From Albibacillus kandeliae (GTDB lineage Bacteria > Pseudomonadota > Alphaproteobacteria > Rhodobacterales > Rhodobacteraceae), in contig NZ_QEHM01000004.1 of NCBI RefSeq assembly GCF_003116585.1, positions 310,001-374,000 on the forward strand: a stretch of 64,000 nucleotides of DNA. Reading direction: 5' to 3'. The notes beneath the pieces are model-generated. The model was given only the letters and a program-made list of their open reading frames with translations, was not told the DNA's origin and made no database searches. This document shows, in pieces, positions 1 to 8,770 of this stretch; positions within the stretch are counted from its first letter, which is position 1; each line of letters starts with the position of its first letter. Position numbers and translations under genes: made by a program.

Positions 1-11
1 ACAAGCTCCAT
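1..11 (-). CDS. Start of a gene running off the left edge (partial)
   Basis: Only the first codons (Met-Glu-Leu) lie in the window. An ATG on the minus strand at 11-9 is preceded by a strong ribosome binding site, AAGGAGG, at 23-17. Nothing can be said about its product. It would be in the same direction as the iron importer genes and could be part of the same transcript. Confidence 0.45.
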
Positions 12-237
12 CAGAGCCTCCTTTCCATGCGGCCGCGTCCGAAGCTGCGGCGCTGTTCGTTCGGCATGCAGGAAGGGCAAGGGCCTGGCGTGGCAGCAAT
101 GCGCCACGCTCCACCTTCCGGTCCCGCGTCGAAACTGGATGCGTTGCTGGCGGATCCCGGGACTCGGGGTGGCTGGCACTTGGGCTCAGCGCTTACTTAA
201 TTCGACTAAAACAGTCAAGAAACAACCCGGCGATGGG
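12..237. other. Intergenic region downstream of the importer ATPase
   Basis: No convincing gene. It holds the ribosome binding site of the partial gene at 1-11. On the minus strand there is a small inverted repeat, GACT-N5-AGTC, in an AT-richer patch near 200-222. That patch could be a weak terminator or part of a promoter for the gene at the edge. Confidence 0.4.
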
Positions 238-990
238 TCAGACCATCACCACCGGGCGGGCGCCGAGGGTAAGGATTTCGGCATCCGTGCCGAAAACGCC
301 TGTCAGGAGGTCTTGCGTGATGATCGTCTCGGGCGCCCCGTCGGCGGCGATCCGGCCCTCGTGCATCACCACGATCCGGTCCGCGAAGGCGGCGGCGAAG
401 TTGATGTCGTGCAGCACGATGACGATGGTCTTGCCGCCCCCGGTCGCCATGTCGCGCAGCAGGCGCATCAGGTGCCGGGCCGCCGCGATGTCGAGGTTGT
501 TCAGCGGCTCGTCCAGCAGCAGGTAGTCGGTGCCCTGCGCATAGGCCATCGCCGCAAGGGCGCGCTGGCGCTGACCGCCGGAGATCTCGTCGAGGAAGCG
601 GTCGCGCAGCGCGTCGAGGCTGAAACGGGTCAGGGTCTCGGCGACGATCTCGCGGTCGTGCGCGCCGGGCCGCCCCTGGTGCCACGGATAGCGCCCCATC
701 TCGACCAGTTCGCCCACCCGCAGCCGGGCCGAGACATGGCCGCTCTGGGGCATGATGGCCAGCACCTTGGCAAGGTCGCGGTCAGAGCATTTGCCGACCT
801 CGAGGTCATCCACGCCGATGCGCCCGGACTGGAGTTTCTTCAGACGCGCGATCAGCGAGAGCAGCGTCGACTTGCCCGCCCCGTTCGGCCCGATCAGCGC
901 CGTCACCCCGCCGCGCGGCAGGTCGAGGTCGATGTCCCGCAGGATCGGCTGGCCTTGGATTTCGTAGGACACGCCGCGGATGGTGATCAT
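238..990 (-). CDS. Siderophore/iron ABC importer, ATP-binding protein
   Basis: A 250-residue ATPase of the FecE/BtuD group that drives import of a ferric siderophore through the two permeases upstream. Walker A GPNGAGKST is at residues 34-42, the signature SGGQ at 137-140 and Walker B LLLDEP at 157-162, followed by the switch histidine region IVLHDINFAAAFAD. The start ATG overlaps the stop of the permease gene by four bases (ATGA), which fixes the start. It is the last gene of a four-gene operon (binding protein, two permeases, ATPase). The order and sequence resemble the catechol/petrobactin-type FatB-CDE/YclNOPQ systems. The substrate is inferred from family only. Confidence 0.92.
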   Translation of the reverse strand: MITIRGVSYEIQGQPILRDIDLDLPRGGVTALIGPNGAGKSTLLSLIARLKKLQSGRIGVDDLEVGKCSDRDLAKVLAIMPQSGHVSARLRVGELVEMGRYPWHQGRPGAHDREIVAETLTRFSLDALRDRFLDEISGGQRQRALAAMAYAQGTDYLLLDEPLNNLDIAAARHLMRLLRDMATGGGKTIVIVLHDINFAAAFADRIVVMHEGRIAADGAPETIITQDLLTGVFGTDAEILTLGARPVVMV

Positions 991-1952
991 TGTCTGCTCC
1001 CTCGCAGCAAGAGGACAAGAAACAGCAGCCCGCCGACCAGTTCGATGACCACGGGCAGCGGGGTGGAGAGATGCAGCACCCGCTCCATCACGGTCTGACC
1101 GCCGATCAGGACGATACCCGACACGAGGATGGCCGAGGGCAGCAGAACGGCATGGCGGAACGACGGCGTCACCATGCGGGCCAGCGCCACCACGATCAGC
1201 CCGAGGAAGTTCGAGGGGCCGGAGAACCCGCTCGACATCGGCCCGGCAAGCGCGGTGGCCGAACCGATCAGCACGCAGATCAGGACCAGCGCCTGTTTCT
1301 GGCCCCGCCGCGGTGGCTCGCCCAGCCCGGTCGCCGCCTCGGTGCCGAGCGAGAGCACGTCGAGCCGGTGGCGCATCCGCCATGCAAGGGCGATCGCCGG
1401 GATCGACACCAGCGCCGACAGGCCCAGCAACAGCGGGTCGACATGGGTAAAGCGCGCAAAGCTCGCCGCCTGCAGCGAGGAGAACTCGGAGGGGTCGATC
1501 ATCCGTTGCAGGAAGCTCGAAAGCGCGCGGATCAGGATGCCCAGCACGATGCCGGTCAGCACCAGCTTGAGCATGTCGCCGCGCCCGCCCGCCAGCAGGG
1601 CGAGGAACAGCAGGATGCCCAGCGCCGACATGACGCCGAGATTGAGGAAGAACAGCAGCGGCGCGGGCAGCGCGGCATAGCCGCTTGCCCCCAGCGTGAA
1701 GACCAGCACCGTCAGGACCGCCATGTAGAGCGAATCGAAGCCCATGATGGAGGGCGTCAGGATGCGGTTGGCGGTGATGGTCTGGAACAACAGCGTCGCG
1801 GTGGCGATCGACGCCCCGGTCAGCAGCAGCGCGGCCAGCTTGGCACCCCGGAACGGGATGAGAAAGCTCCACGACCCCACCGCGCCAAGCGTCATGTAGC
1901 CAAGCGCGGAAAGGCCGAGGATCAGCCCGAGGATGACAAAGCGCCTAGCCAC
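987..1952 (-). CDS. Siderophore ABC importer, FecCD-type permease 2
   Basis: A 321-residue, very hydrophobic inner-membrane permease of the FecCD/BtuC family. Recognisable stretches are the TLLFQTITANRILTPSIMGFDSLY region near residue 53-76 and GPSNFLGLIVVALARM near residue 227, which correspond to the conserved loops that contact the ATPase and line the path. It starts inside the end of the preceding permease gene (8-base overlap) and shares ATGA with the ATPase gene, so the three are translationally coupled. It should pair with the product of 1945-2892 as a heterodimeric channel. Confidence 0.9.
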   Translation of the reverse strand: MARRFVILGLILGLSALGYMTLGAVGSWSFLIPFRGAKLAALLLTGASIATATLLFQTITANRILTPSIMGFDSLYMAVLTVLVFTLGASGYAALPAPLLFFLNLGVMSALGILLFLALLAGGRGDMLKLVLTGIVLGILIRALSSFLQRMIDPSEFSSLQAASFARFTHVDPLLLGLSALVSIPAIALAWRMRHRLDVLSLGTEAATGLGEPPRRGQKQALVLICVLIGSATALAGPMSSGFSGPSNFLGLIVVALARMVTPSFRHAVLLPSAILVSGIVLIGGQTVMERVLHLSTPLPVVIELVGGLLFLVLLLRGSRQ

Positions 1953-2892
1953 GGCGCGGCTCGCGGTAGAGCAGGAAGATGAACAGCGCCGCGCCTATCA
2001 CGCCGATCATGGTCGCCACCGGCACTTCGAAGGGCGCGCGCACCACCCGGCCCGCGATGTCGGCGCCCAGCACCAGAATGGCCCCGCAGAGGGCCGAGAC
2101 CGGCAGGCTTCGCCGCAGGTTGTCGCCCATGATCCGCGCCACGAGGTTCGGGACGACGAGGCCGACGAAGGGGATCGCCCCCAGCGTGACCACGGTCATC
2201 GCCGTGACCAGCGAGATCGCGGCCAGTCCGGCGGCGGTGATCAGCGGCACGTTCAGGCCAAGGCTGCGCGCCCGCTCCTCGCCCAGCGTCAGCAGCGTGA
2301 TGCGGTCGGCGATGAACCACGTGGCGACCGAGGCGATCCCCGCCACCCAGAGCAGTTCGTAACGCCCCTTGAGCACGCCCGAAAGTTCGCCGGTCATCCA
2401 CGTCTGGATGAACTGGAGCATGTCGCTCTGGTAGGCGACGAAGGTCACGCCGGCCCCGATCACCCCGCCGTAGACCAGCGCCACCAGTGGCACCAGCAGC
2501 GGCTGGGTGGGCGGCAGGCGGCGGATCATCAGCAGCAGGCCCGCGCTGCCGACCAGCGTGGTGGCGGCCGCGATGCCCATCTTGATCCAGACCGGCGCGG
2601 CGGGAACCAGATAGGCGGCAAGGAGGATGCCCAGCGCGGCGCTCTGCCCCGACCCGGCGGTGACCGGCTCGACAAAGCGGTTGCGGGCGAGGATCTGCAT
2701 GATCTGCCCGGTGATGGCCAGCGCGGCCCCGGCGAGGATGGCCGCGAAGGTGCGCGGCAGGCGGCTGACCAGCAGCAGCCGCGCCGCCTCGGGATCGGTG
2801 AACAGGCTCTGCGGCGTCAGCGCCGCCGCTCCCACGAAGAGCGAGAGCAGCGCCAGCATGGCCAGCGCCAGGAGCGGCAGAGCGACCCGCAT
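1945..2892 (-). CDS. Siderophore ABC importer, FecCD-type permease 1
   Basis: A 315-residue permease of the FecCD/BtuC family with multiple membrane segments. The family motif region QIMQILARNRFVEPVTAGSGQSAALG (near residues 63-88) and the C-terminal GAIPFVGLVVPNLVARIMGDN (near 223-243) are both present, the latter being the usual coupling-helix region. It sits seven bases behind the binding-protein gene and overlaps the next permease gene by eight bases. The two permeases are distinct rather than duplicates, as in the CeuB/CeuC and FatC/FatD pairs. Confidence 0.9.
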   Translation of the reverse strand: MRVALPLLALAMLALLSLFVGAAALTPQSLFTDPEAARLLLVSRLPRTFAAILAGAALAITGQIMQILARNRFVEPVTAGSGQSAALGILLAAYLVPAAPVWIKMGIAAATTLVGSAGLLLMIRRLPPTQPLLVPLVALVYGGVIGAGVTFVAYQSDMLQFIQTWMTGELSGVLKGRYELLWVAGIASVATWFIADRITLLTLGEERARSLGLNVPLITAAGLAAISLVTAMTVVTLGAIPFVGLVVPNLVARIMGDNLRRSLPVSALCGAILVLGADIAGRVVRAPFEVPVATMIGVIGAALFIFLLYREPRRG

Positions 2893-2899
2893 CGGGCGG

Positions 2900-3805
2900 T
2901 CAGGAGCCCGATTTCAGGGCGTCGGTCAGCTGATCCAGCGTGATGTTCAGCGCCTGGATACCGCCGGAGGCCACGTAGACCTCGGAGGGCGAGAGGTAGA
3001 TGATGTGACCTGTCTTCCACGCCTTGGTCTGGTGCATCAGCTCGTTGTCGAGCGTCGCCTTGGCACCGGCGAGACCGCCGCCGACGACCTGGCCCCGGTC
3101 GATCACGATCAGCGTGTCGGGGTCGGCCTCGGCGATGTATTCGAAGGTCACCGCTTCGCCGTGGCGGGATTCGCCGATGTCATCCACCGCCTGCGGCCAG
3201 TCGAGCGCGGTGTGCAGCCAGCCAAAGCGGCTTGCCGCACCGAAGACCGAGAGCTTGGGCCCGTTGGTCATCACGATCAGGGCGTTGCCCCGGCCCGCGA
3301 CCAGCGCGCGCACCGACGCGACCTTCTGGTCCAGCGCCTCGGCCAGTTCGCTGGCGCGGGCCTGCGTCCCGGTGAGCGCGCCATAGGCGGCAAGGCGGGC
3401 CAGCCCGTCGGCCATCGCGTCGTCGCCCACGCTCATGTCGGCCACCGGGCCGAGGCCCGAGAGCGCATTGGCCTGCGACAGCGACCGCGAGCCGAGCACG
3501 ATCAGGTCGGGCTGCAGGGCGGCAATGCGTTCGAAATCGGGTTCGAACATCGTGCCGATGACCTCGGCGCCCTCCATCTCGGGGTCGAGGTAATCGACGA
3601 ACAGGGGCGAGACGATGCCAGCGGGCGTGACGCCCAGCGCCGTCAGCGTGTCAATGGCCGCCACATCGAGCGCGGCGATCTTGTGGGGCGGCTCCGGCAG
3701 AGTCTGCGGCCCGGTCGCGGTCTCGAAGGTCACCGGGTCGGCAAGGCAGGCCGGGGCCGAGAGGACAAGGCAGACGAGCGCGGCGCGCAGGGAATTGGCA
3801 ATCAT
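2900..3805 (-). CDS. Siderophore-binding protein of the iron ABC importer
   Basis: A periplasmic binding protein (PF01497 type, 301 residues) that captures the ferric siderophore and delivers it to the FecCD permeases. The first 20 or so residues form a signal peptide (MIANSLRAALVCLVLSAPAC), and the cysteine at its end could make it a lipoprotein, although LADP follows rather than a clear lipobox. The mature part has the family's PHKIAALDVAAIDTLTALG opening and FERIAALQPDLIVLGSRS. The ATG at 3805 is chosen because GGAGA lies at a proper distance and a signal peptide follows at once. An upstream in-frame start would add a non-signal extension. Confidence 0.9.
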   Translation of the reverse strand: MIANSLRAALVCLVLSAPACLADPVTFETATGPQTLPEPPHKIAALDVAAIDTLTALGVTPAGIVSPLFVDYLDPEMEGAEVIGTMFEPDFERIAALQPDLIVLGSRSLSQANALSGLGPVADMSVGDDAMADGLARLAAYGALTGTQARASELAEALDQKVASVRALVAGRGNALIVMTNGPKLSVFGAASRFGWLHTALDWPQAVDDIGESRHGEAVTFEYIAEADPDTLIVIDRGQVVGGGLAGAKATLDNELMHQTKAWKTGHIIYLSPSEVYVASGGIQALNITLDQLTDALKSGS

Positions 3806-4053
3806 GACGGTCTCCGGGCGTGACAAGGGGATCCGACCGTGGCGAAGACCGAGAGTCCGGCTGGGCCTGCGCCCCCGGTAGGACGCCCCGGACCGGAGGT
3901 CAAGACGATCGCCCGTCGCCGGGGCCCGCAACGCGCCACAGCGCGGGCGAACAGCCTGTTCCTGCCGAAGAAAAGATCGCCCCGCGCCCTCCTTGAAAAG
4001 CGGCCGGGGCGGGGACAGATCTTCGCTCGGTTCGGCTCTTGGAGTGCCAAAGT
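3806..4053. other. Divergent promoter region, iron importer / cation exchanger
   Basis: This 248-base gap separates divergent genes and must hold both promoters. An imperfect inverted repeat (AGATC-GCCCCGC near 3974-3985 against GGCGGGGAC-AGATCT near 4008-4022) lies just before the exchanger's ribosome binding site. I did not find a clear Fur, Irr or RirA box. A weak resemblance to a cobalamin riboswitch on the minus strand was considered and rejected. Confidence 0.4.
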
Positions 4054-5037
4054 ATGACGGAAATCTGGTTGCCGCTGATTGGCGGTCTGGTGCTGCTTGT
4101 CCTCGGGGGCGACCTTTTGGTGCGCGGCGCCGTCCGGGTGGCCGAAAAGCTGGGCGTCTCGCCGCTGGTCATCGGCCTCACGCTGGTCGGCTTCGGCACC
4201 TCCATGCCCGAGCTGGTGACCTCGGTGCAGGCTTCGCTGTCGGGCTCGCCCTCGATCGCCTACGGCAACATCGTGGGGTCGAACATCGCCAATATCCTGC
4301 TGATCGTCGGCGTCTCGTCGATGCTGCTGCCCATCGCCGTCGCCTCCTCGGCGTTGAAGCGCGACGCGGTGGTCATGCTGGCCGTCGCCGCCGGGTTCTC
4401 CGCCCTGTGCTTCGTGATGCCGATGACCCGGCTGCTGGGCGCGGGGTTCCTCGTGCTGCTGGCAGGCTACATCTACCTCGCCTTCCGGCAGGAGGCGGGT
4501 GCGGGTGCGAGTGAGCATGGCGCACTGCATGACAAGGCCACCGCTCTGGCCGGGGTCGATGTCTCCCTCGACCCGGCGCGCGTGCGGGCGCGCACGCTCG
4601 TGGGCCCCCTGCTGATCTCGGTCGGCGGGCTCGTCCTCGTCATCTTTGGCGGCGCGCTGCTTGTCCGGGGCGCGGTCAGCCTCGCCCAATCGCTCGATAT
4701 CCCGGAAACGGTGATCGGGCTGACCATCGTCGCGGTCGGCACCTCGATGCCCGAACTGGTGACCTCGGTGGTCGCCGCGATGAAGAAGCAGGGCGATGTG
4801 GCCTTTGGCAATATCGTCGGCTCCAACATCTACAACGTGCTGGGCATCGGCGGCGCCACCGCCCTGATCGCGCCCTCCGAGGTGCCCGACGCCATCGTCC
4901 GTTTCGACAACCTGCTGATGGTGGGCGTCTCGGTGCTGCTGGTGATCTTCGCCGCCACCGGCCTCAGGATCGCACGGTGGGAAGGCGCGGTCCTGCTCGC
5001 GGGCTACTGCGCCTACGTCTACGCCATCTGGCCGTAG
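4054..5037 (+). CDS. CaCA-family calcium/sodium antiporter
   Basis: A 327-residue membrane exchanger of the YrbG/CaCA family that swaps Ca2+ for Na+ (or K+) across the inner membrane. The two inverted alpha repeats are plain: GFGTSMPELVTS with GNIVGSNIANIL in the first half and AVGTSMPELVTS with GNIVGSNIYNVL in the second; the acidic residue in each SMPEL motif is the expected cation ligand. A hydrophilic loop around residues 155-180 joins the halves. The ATG at 4054 follows GGAG at 4041-4044, so it is preferred over a TTG five codons earlier. Its end overlaps the convergent gene at 5019-5372. Confidence 0.93.
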   Translation: MTEIWLPLIGGLVLLVLGGDLLVRGAVRVAEKLGVSPLVIGLTLVGFGTSMPELVTSVQASLSGSPSIAYGNIVGSNIANILLIVGVSSMLLPIAVASSALKRDAVVMLAVAAGFSALCFVMPMTRLLGAGFLVLLAGYIYLAFRQEAGAGASEHGALHDKATALAGVDVSLDPARVRARTLVGPLLISVGGLVLVIFGGALLVRGAVSLAQSLDIPETVIGLTIVAVGTSMPELVTSVVAAMKKQGDVAFGNIVGSNIYNVLGIGGATALIAPSEVPDAIVRFDNLLMVGVSVLLVIFAATGLRIARWEGAVLLAGYCAYVYAIWP

Positions 5038-5372
5038 CCCGTCTCTGACAGGGCCGCGAGGCCCTGCAGGTATCCGGCGACGGTGGGCACGGCGGAAAGA
5101 TCGGCGTGGCCCTGCACATAGGCCAGCGTTTCGCCGATCAGTTCCGCCTTTTGCAGCATCAGGGTCAGCAGGTAGCGGTCGGGCTGGCGGGCCAGATGCT
5201 CCAGAAACGCCCGGTGCTCGGCAAGGTCATAGAGCGGCGGCACCCAGATGTCCGCCTCTTCCTCCAGCCCCGTCGGCAGGCAGCTTTCAACGCATCGCGC
5301 CAGTTCGGCCAGCGCCGGTTCATGCGCGGCCAGCAGGGCTCTGCAGCGCGCGCCGGTCTGGTCGTTGCTCAC
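5019..5372 (-). CDS. Small hypothetical protein (117 aa)
   Basis: I do not recognise the family. The product is soluble, acidic and leucine/alanine-rich, probably all helical, with one tryptophan-proline patch (EEADIWVPPLYDL) near residue 40. Translation from the GTG at 5372 is supported by AAGGAG seven bases upstream. The gene overlaps the convergent exchanger gene by 19 bases at their 3' ends. No signal peptide or membrane segment is visible. Codon use is like that of its neighbours, so I regard it as a real gene of unknown function. Confidence 0.65.
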   Translation of the reverse strand: MSNDQTGARCRALLAAHEPALAELARCVESCLPTGLEEEADIWVPPLYDLAEHRAFLEHLARQPDRYLLTLMLQKAELIGETLAYVQGHADLSAVPTVAGYLQGLAALSETGYGQMA

Positions 5373-5592
5373 GGTCGGTCTCCTTCACTCGGGCGGGGCA
5401 GCGCCCCCTCCCCCACAAGGCACATCGCCCGGCGGGCGAATGCCAGCGCCCCGGCTACAGCCCGGTCTGCCCACCGGCGCAGTGGTACCGAGGGGCAACA
5501 GGTCCGGGTGGCAAGCCCGCAGTCCCGGATGGAGCGTTGAGATACCCCCGCGCCGCCGTAACGTTCGGCAACCTGCAACCGATAGGACAGCA
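5373..5592. other. Divergent intergenic region rich in inverted repeats
   Basis: This 220-base region between two divergent small genes holds three hairpin-capable repeats on the plus strand: TCGCCC-GGC-GGGCGA at 5425-5439, CCGGT-N6-ACCGG at 5462-5477 and TCCGGG-N15-CCCGGA at 5503-5529. They could structure the leader of the gene at 5593. I recognise no known riboswitch in it. Confidence 0.35.
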
Positions 5593-6126
5593 ATGCGCCA
5601 CCCCAAGCTCCTCGTCGCCGCCCTCTGCCTTGCCCTTGCCGCCGCCGCGCCCGTGGCGGCCCAGCTTGCCGAGACCCTTCTCGCGCAGGAAAAGAACTGG
5701 AAGGCGTCGCTGTTTCACCAGCCCGGCACCGGCACGGCAAGCTGCGCGGGCTTCATCGAGGAGCCCCGGCTCGGCGAGATGTTCGGGGTGCAGTACATCC
5801 GGGGCGCCGGGTTCTACGTGATGCTGCGCCTGCCCCGTCTGGAGGCGATGCCGCCGGAGACCACGTTCCTCGTCTCGGTCGGAGAGAGCCGGTACCCGCT
5901 GCGCGGCCGAAACTACGGCAACGACAACCCCTCCGGCGTCCTGTACCTCATGCCGGTCAAGGAGACGTCGCTATTCTCCAGCTTGCTGCGCGATCTGGCA
6001 AAGGGCGCCACGGCCGAGGTCGTCTCTCCCCAGATGTCGCGGCAACTGTCCTATTCGCTGTCCGGATCGAAGGTCGCGATCGACGCCTTCTTCCAGTGTT
6101 CGCAACGGATGATCGCCGCCGGATAA
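5593..6126 (+). CDS. Secreted/periplasmic hypothetical protein
   Basis: A 177-residue protein with a clear signal peptide (basic MRHPK, then a leucine/alanine core, cleavage likely after VAA or AAQ near residue 23). The mature part has two cysteines (TASCAGF and FFQCSQ) that could form a disulfide, and a run typical of small periplasmic beta proteins such as the invasion-associated locus B type (ETTFLVSVGESRYPLRG, MSRQLSYSLSGSKVAIDAF). The family assignment is tentative. The ATG at 5593 is chosen because the signal peptide begins there and AGGA precedes it. It ends 18 bases before the convergent ATPase gene. Confidence 0.7.
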   Translation: MRHPKLLVAALCLALAAAAPVAAQLAETLLAQEKNWKASLFHQPGTGTASCAGFIEEPRLGEMFGVQYIRGAGFYVMLRLPRLEAMPPETTFLVSVGESRYPLRGRNYGNDNPSGVLYLMPVKETSLFSSLLRDLAKGATAEVVSPQMSRQLSYSLSGSKVAIDAFFQCSQRMIAAG

Positions 6127-6144
6127 TGTGAGCGGCGGGGGCGG

Positions 6145-7920
6145 TCAGCCGGCCCGCCGCTCCTCGCTGCGCAGGGCAACGTGGTGGCCCTGCCCCGTGT
6201 CGATCAGCCGGTAAGGATCCTCCGGTCGCGTCGCATCGTAATAGTCCGCCTCGGCCCCTCCGATCTCCGGCAGCTCCGTCTCGGCCAGCTGCAAGCCGTC
6301 GTCACCCTGCTCCAGCCTCGGCGAGGCGCTCATCAGGCGGCGCGTGTAGGGATGGCGCGGCGCGGCAAAGATGGCGGGCGTCGGGGCCTCTTCGACCAGC
6401 CGCCCCTTGTGCAGCACGTAAAGCCGCGCGCAGAGCTGTTCCACGATATGCAGGTCGTGGCTGATGAACAGGCAGGCAAAGCCGTACTCGGCCTGCAACC
6501 GCTTGAGCAGCGCAAGGATCTGCGCCTGGATGGTGACGTCCAGCGCCGAGACGGGTTCGTCCGCGATGATCAGGTCGGGCTTGGCGATGAGGGCGCGCGC
6601 GATGGCGACGCGCTGGCGCTGCCCGCCCGAGAGGGCATGGGGAAAGCGCCCGGCCATGTCCCGCGAGAGGCCCACCGCCTCCAGCATGTCCTCGGCCGCT
6701 TTCTGGCGTTCGGCGGCCGACAGGCCCGGTTCGTGGCGCAGCCCTTCGCGCACGATGCGGCCAATGCGCATCCGGGGATTGAGCGACGAGAACGGATCCT
6801 GAAACACCACCCGGATACGTCGCCGCAGCCGCTGCTCCTCGCCTGCCCCGCAGGTATCCAGATCGCGCCCGTCGAAGCTGACCGTGCCGCCCGCCTTGGG
6901 GGTCAGGTTGCAGACGGCGCGCCCGATGGTGCTCTTGCCGCTGCCGGATTCCCCTACGAGGCCGACGAACTCTCCCGGAGCCACGGTGAGGGAGACGTCG
7001 CGCACCGCGTGGTGCACCCGTTTGCCGAAGAGACCGAGGAAGGTCTTCTCGGCGAAGTCGACGCTGAGGTTGTCGACCTTCAGCAGGGCCGCTCCCGGTC
7101 GTCCCGACACCGGGCTGGGCGTGCCGAGCTGCGCCGCCGCGAGCAGTCGGCGGGTGTAGTCGTGGGCGGGCCGGGCCAGCACGGTGCGGGTCGCGCCGGT
7201 TTCGACAAGGTCGCCCTTTTCCATCACCGCGATCCGGTCGGCATAGCGGGCCACTACGGCAAGATCGTGCGAGATCAGGATCACGGCGGTCCCGCTGGCG
7301 CGGGCGACGTCCTCCATGATGTCCAGCACCTCGCGCTGCACCACGGCATCCAGCGCTGTCGTCGGCTCGTCCGCGATCAGCAGCCGGGGTTTCAACATCA
7401 TGACCGAGGCGATCATGATCCGCTGCCGCATCCCGCCCGAGAACTCGTGCGGATACCGGTTCAGCAGCGTCTCGGGGCGGTCCAGCCGGACCTGCCGCAG
7501 CATCTCGATGGCGCGGTCGCGGATCTGCGCCTCGGACAGGTCGGTGTGCAGGCGCATGGCCTCGAACATCTGCTCGCCGATCCGCATGGTCGGGTTCAGC
7601 GAAGACAGGGGTTCCTGAAAGATCAGCCCGATGGAACGGCCCCGCAGCAGGCGCAGTTCCTCGGGGCTGGAGGGCGCGGTGATCTCGTGCCCGGCAAATC
7701 GGATGCGGCCCCGGCTGACCCGGCCCGGCGTGGGCAGCAGCCCGAGGATCGACCGTCCGATCATGCTCTTGCCGCTGCCGGATTCCCCGACCAGCGCGAG
7801 GATCTCGCCCTCGTTCAGGCTCAGGTCCACGCCGCGGACCACCGAGGCCGAGCCGAAGGAGATTTCGAGGTCGTCGATGCGCAGCAGCGGTTCGCGCGGG
7901 TCTGTCGTCGTGTTGCCCAT
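6145..7920 (-). CDS. Dipeptide/oligopeptide ABC importer, double ATP-binding protein
   Basis: A 591-residue fusion of two peptide-importer ATPases (DppD-like and DppF-like halves, as in GsiA). First half: Walker A GESGSGKS at 45-52, signature SGGM at 161-164, Walker B DEPTTALD at 184-191. Second half: Walker A GESGSGKS at 323-330, SGGQ at 431-434, DEPVSALD at 454-461. Each half ends with the oligopeptide-transporter C-terminal motif (HDYTRRLL, HPYTRRLM). It is the last gene of a six-gene minus-strand operon and lies one base behind the permease gene. One chain should supply both nucleotide-binding domains of the importer. Confidence 0.94.
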   Translation of the reverse strand: MGNTTTDPREPLLRIDDLEISFGSASVVRGVDLSLNEGEILALVGESGSGKSMIGRSILGLLPTPGRVSRGRIRFAGHEITAPSSPEELRLLRGRSIGLIFQEPLSSLNPTMRIGEQMFEAMRLHTDLSEAQIRDRAIEMLRQVRLDRPETLLNRYPHEFSGGMRQRIMIASVMMLKPRLLIADEPTTALDAVVQREVLDIMEDVARASGTAVILISHDLAVVARYADRIAVMEKGDLVETGATRTVLARPAHDYTRRLLAAAQLGTPSPVSGRPGAALLKVDNLSVDFAEKTFLGLFGKRVHHAVRDVSLTVAPGEFVGLVGESGSGKSTIGRAVCNLTPKAGGTVSFDGRDLDTCGAGEEQRLRRRIRVVFQDPFSSLNPRMRIGRIVREGLRHEPGLSAAERQKAAEDMLEAVGLSRDMAGRFPHALSGGQRQRVAIARALIAKPDLIIADEPVSALDVTIQAQILALLKRLQAEYGFACLFISHDLHIVEQLCARLYVLHKGRLVEEAPTPAIFAAPRHPYTRRLMSASPRLEQGDDGLQLAETELPEIGGAEADYYDATRPEDPYRLIDTGQGHHVALRSEERRAG

Positions 7921-7921
7921 G

Positions 7922-8770
7922 TCAGATCGCCTCCTTGGACGGCGCCGAGGCCGATTTCGGGTCCAGTTCGTCGCGCAGCGCGTCGCCCAGCAGGTTCACG
8001 CCCAGCAGCGCGATGGAGATGCAGATGCCCGGCAGCAGGCCCAGCAGCGGATACCGCATCAGATGCGCCTTGGCCTCGGACAGGATGTTGCCCCAGCTCG
8101 GTTCCGGCGGCGGCACCCCGAGCCCGAGAAAGCTGAGCGCGCTTTCGGCCAGTAGCACCCAGCCGAACATCATGGTGGACAGCACGATCAGCGGGGCGAG
8201 GCAGTTCGGCAGGATATGCACGATCAGCGTGTAGAGGCGCGAATTGCCCATCACCGCCGAGGCCTCGACGAATTCGTTCTGGCTGATCGAAAGGACCGAG
8301 CCGCGCACCACGCGGGTCACGGCGGGGAGATAGGCGAAGGACAGCGCCAGGATCACGCCGTAGCGGTTGGCCCCGATGACCGCCATCAGGCCCAGCGCGA
8401 TCAGCAGGCCGGGGAAGGCCATGAGCGCATCCAGCACCATCATCAGCAGCCGGTCGAACCAACCCCGGAAATACCCGGCGGCCGCGCCCAGCACGGTGCC
8501 GAGCACCACCGGGATCACGAGGGTCGAGAGACCGATCGAGACCGAGACCCACGCCCCGCGCATGAGGCGTGAGAGCACGTCGCGGCCGAACATGTCGGTT
8601 CCGAAGGGATGGGCGAGGCCCGGCGCGGCAAAGCGGTTCAGCAGGTCCGACTTCAGCGGGTCATAAGGGGTCCAGACGGCACCGAGGAACGCCACGACGA
8701 GAACGAGGCCCAGCATCACGGCGCCGATCAGGCCGTTGGTCTTGCCCAGCAGGCGGGAAACGAAAGTCAC
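7922..8770 (-). CDS. Dipeptide-type ABC importer, DppC-like permease
   Basis: A 282-residue inner-membrane permease of the DppC/OppC family with the usual N-terminal helix, periplasmic loop (RFAAPGLAHPFGTDMFGRDVLSRL near residues 46-70) and the ATPase-coupling EAA-type loop near EASAVMGNSRLYTLIVHILPN. The C-terminal GVNLLGDALRDELDPK is the standard family ending. It shares a four-base overlap with the DppB-like gene upstream and is followed by the double ATPase, so the transporter is made as one unit. Confidence 0.93.
   Translation of the reverse strand: MTFVSRLLGKTNGLIGAVMLGLVLVVAFLGAVWTPYDPLKSDLLNRFAAPGLAHPFGTDMFGRDVLSRLMRGAWVSVSIGLSTLVIPVVLGTVLGAAAGYFRGWFDRLLMMVLDALMAFPGLLIALGLMAVIGANRYGVILALSFAYLPAVTRVVRGSVLSISQNEFVEASAVMGNSRLYTLIVHILPNCLAPLIVLSTMMFGWVLLAESALSFLGLGVPPPEPSWGNILSEAKAHLMRYPLLGLLPGICISIALLGVNLLGDALRDELDPKSASAPSKEAI

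Noticed and set aside
489-513. TGTCGA followed by CGTC on the plus strand
   Set aside because: The spacer is 15 bases rather than 17 and the site lies inside the importer ATPase gene without a suitable gene downstream.
238-1872. Open frame joining the permease region to the importer ATPase in one 544-codon reading
   Set aside because: Only the last 250 codons are a real protein; the first part is an out-of-frame reading of the permease gene, which has its own intact frame. No gene fusion or frameshift is needed.
3806-3935. Minus-strand resemblance to a cobalamin riboswitch (GCCACGGTCGG and CGGAGACC near the binding-protein start)
   Set aside because: The conserved core segments of the riboswitch are not in order, and the downstream binding protein belongs to the siderophore group, not the B12 group.
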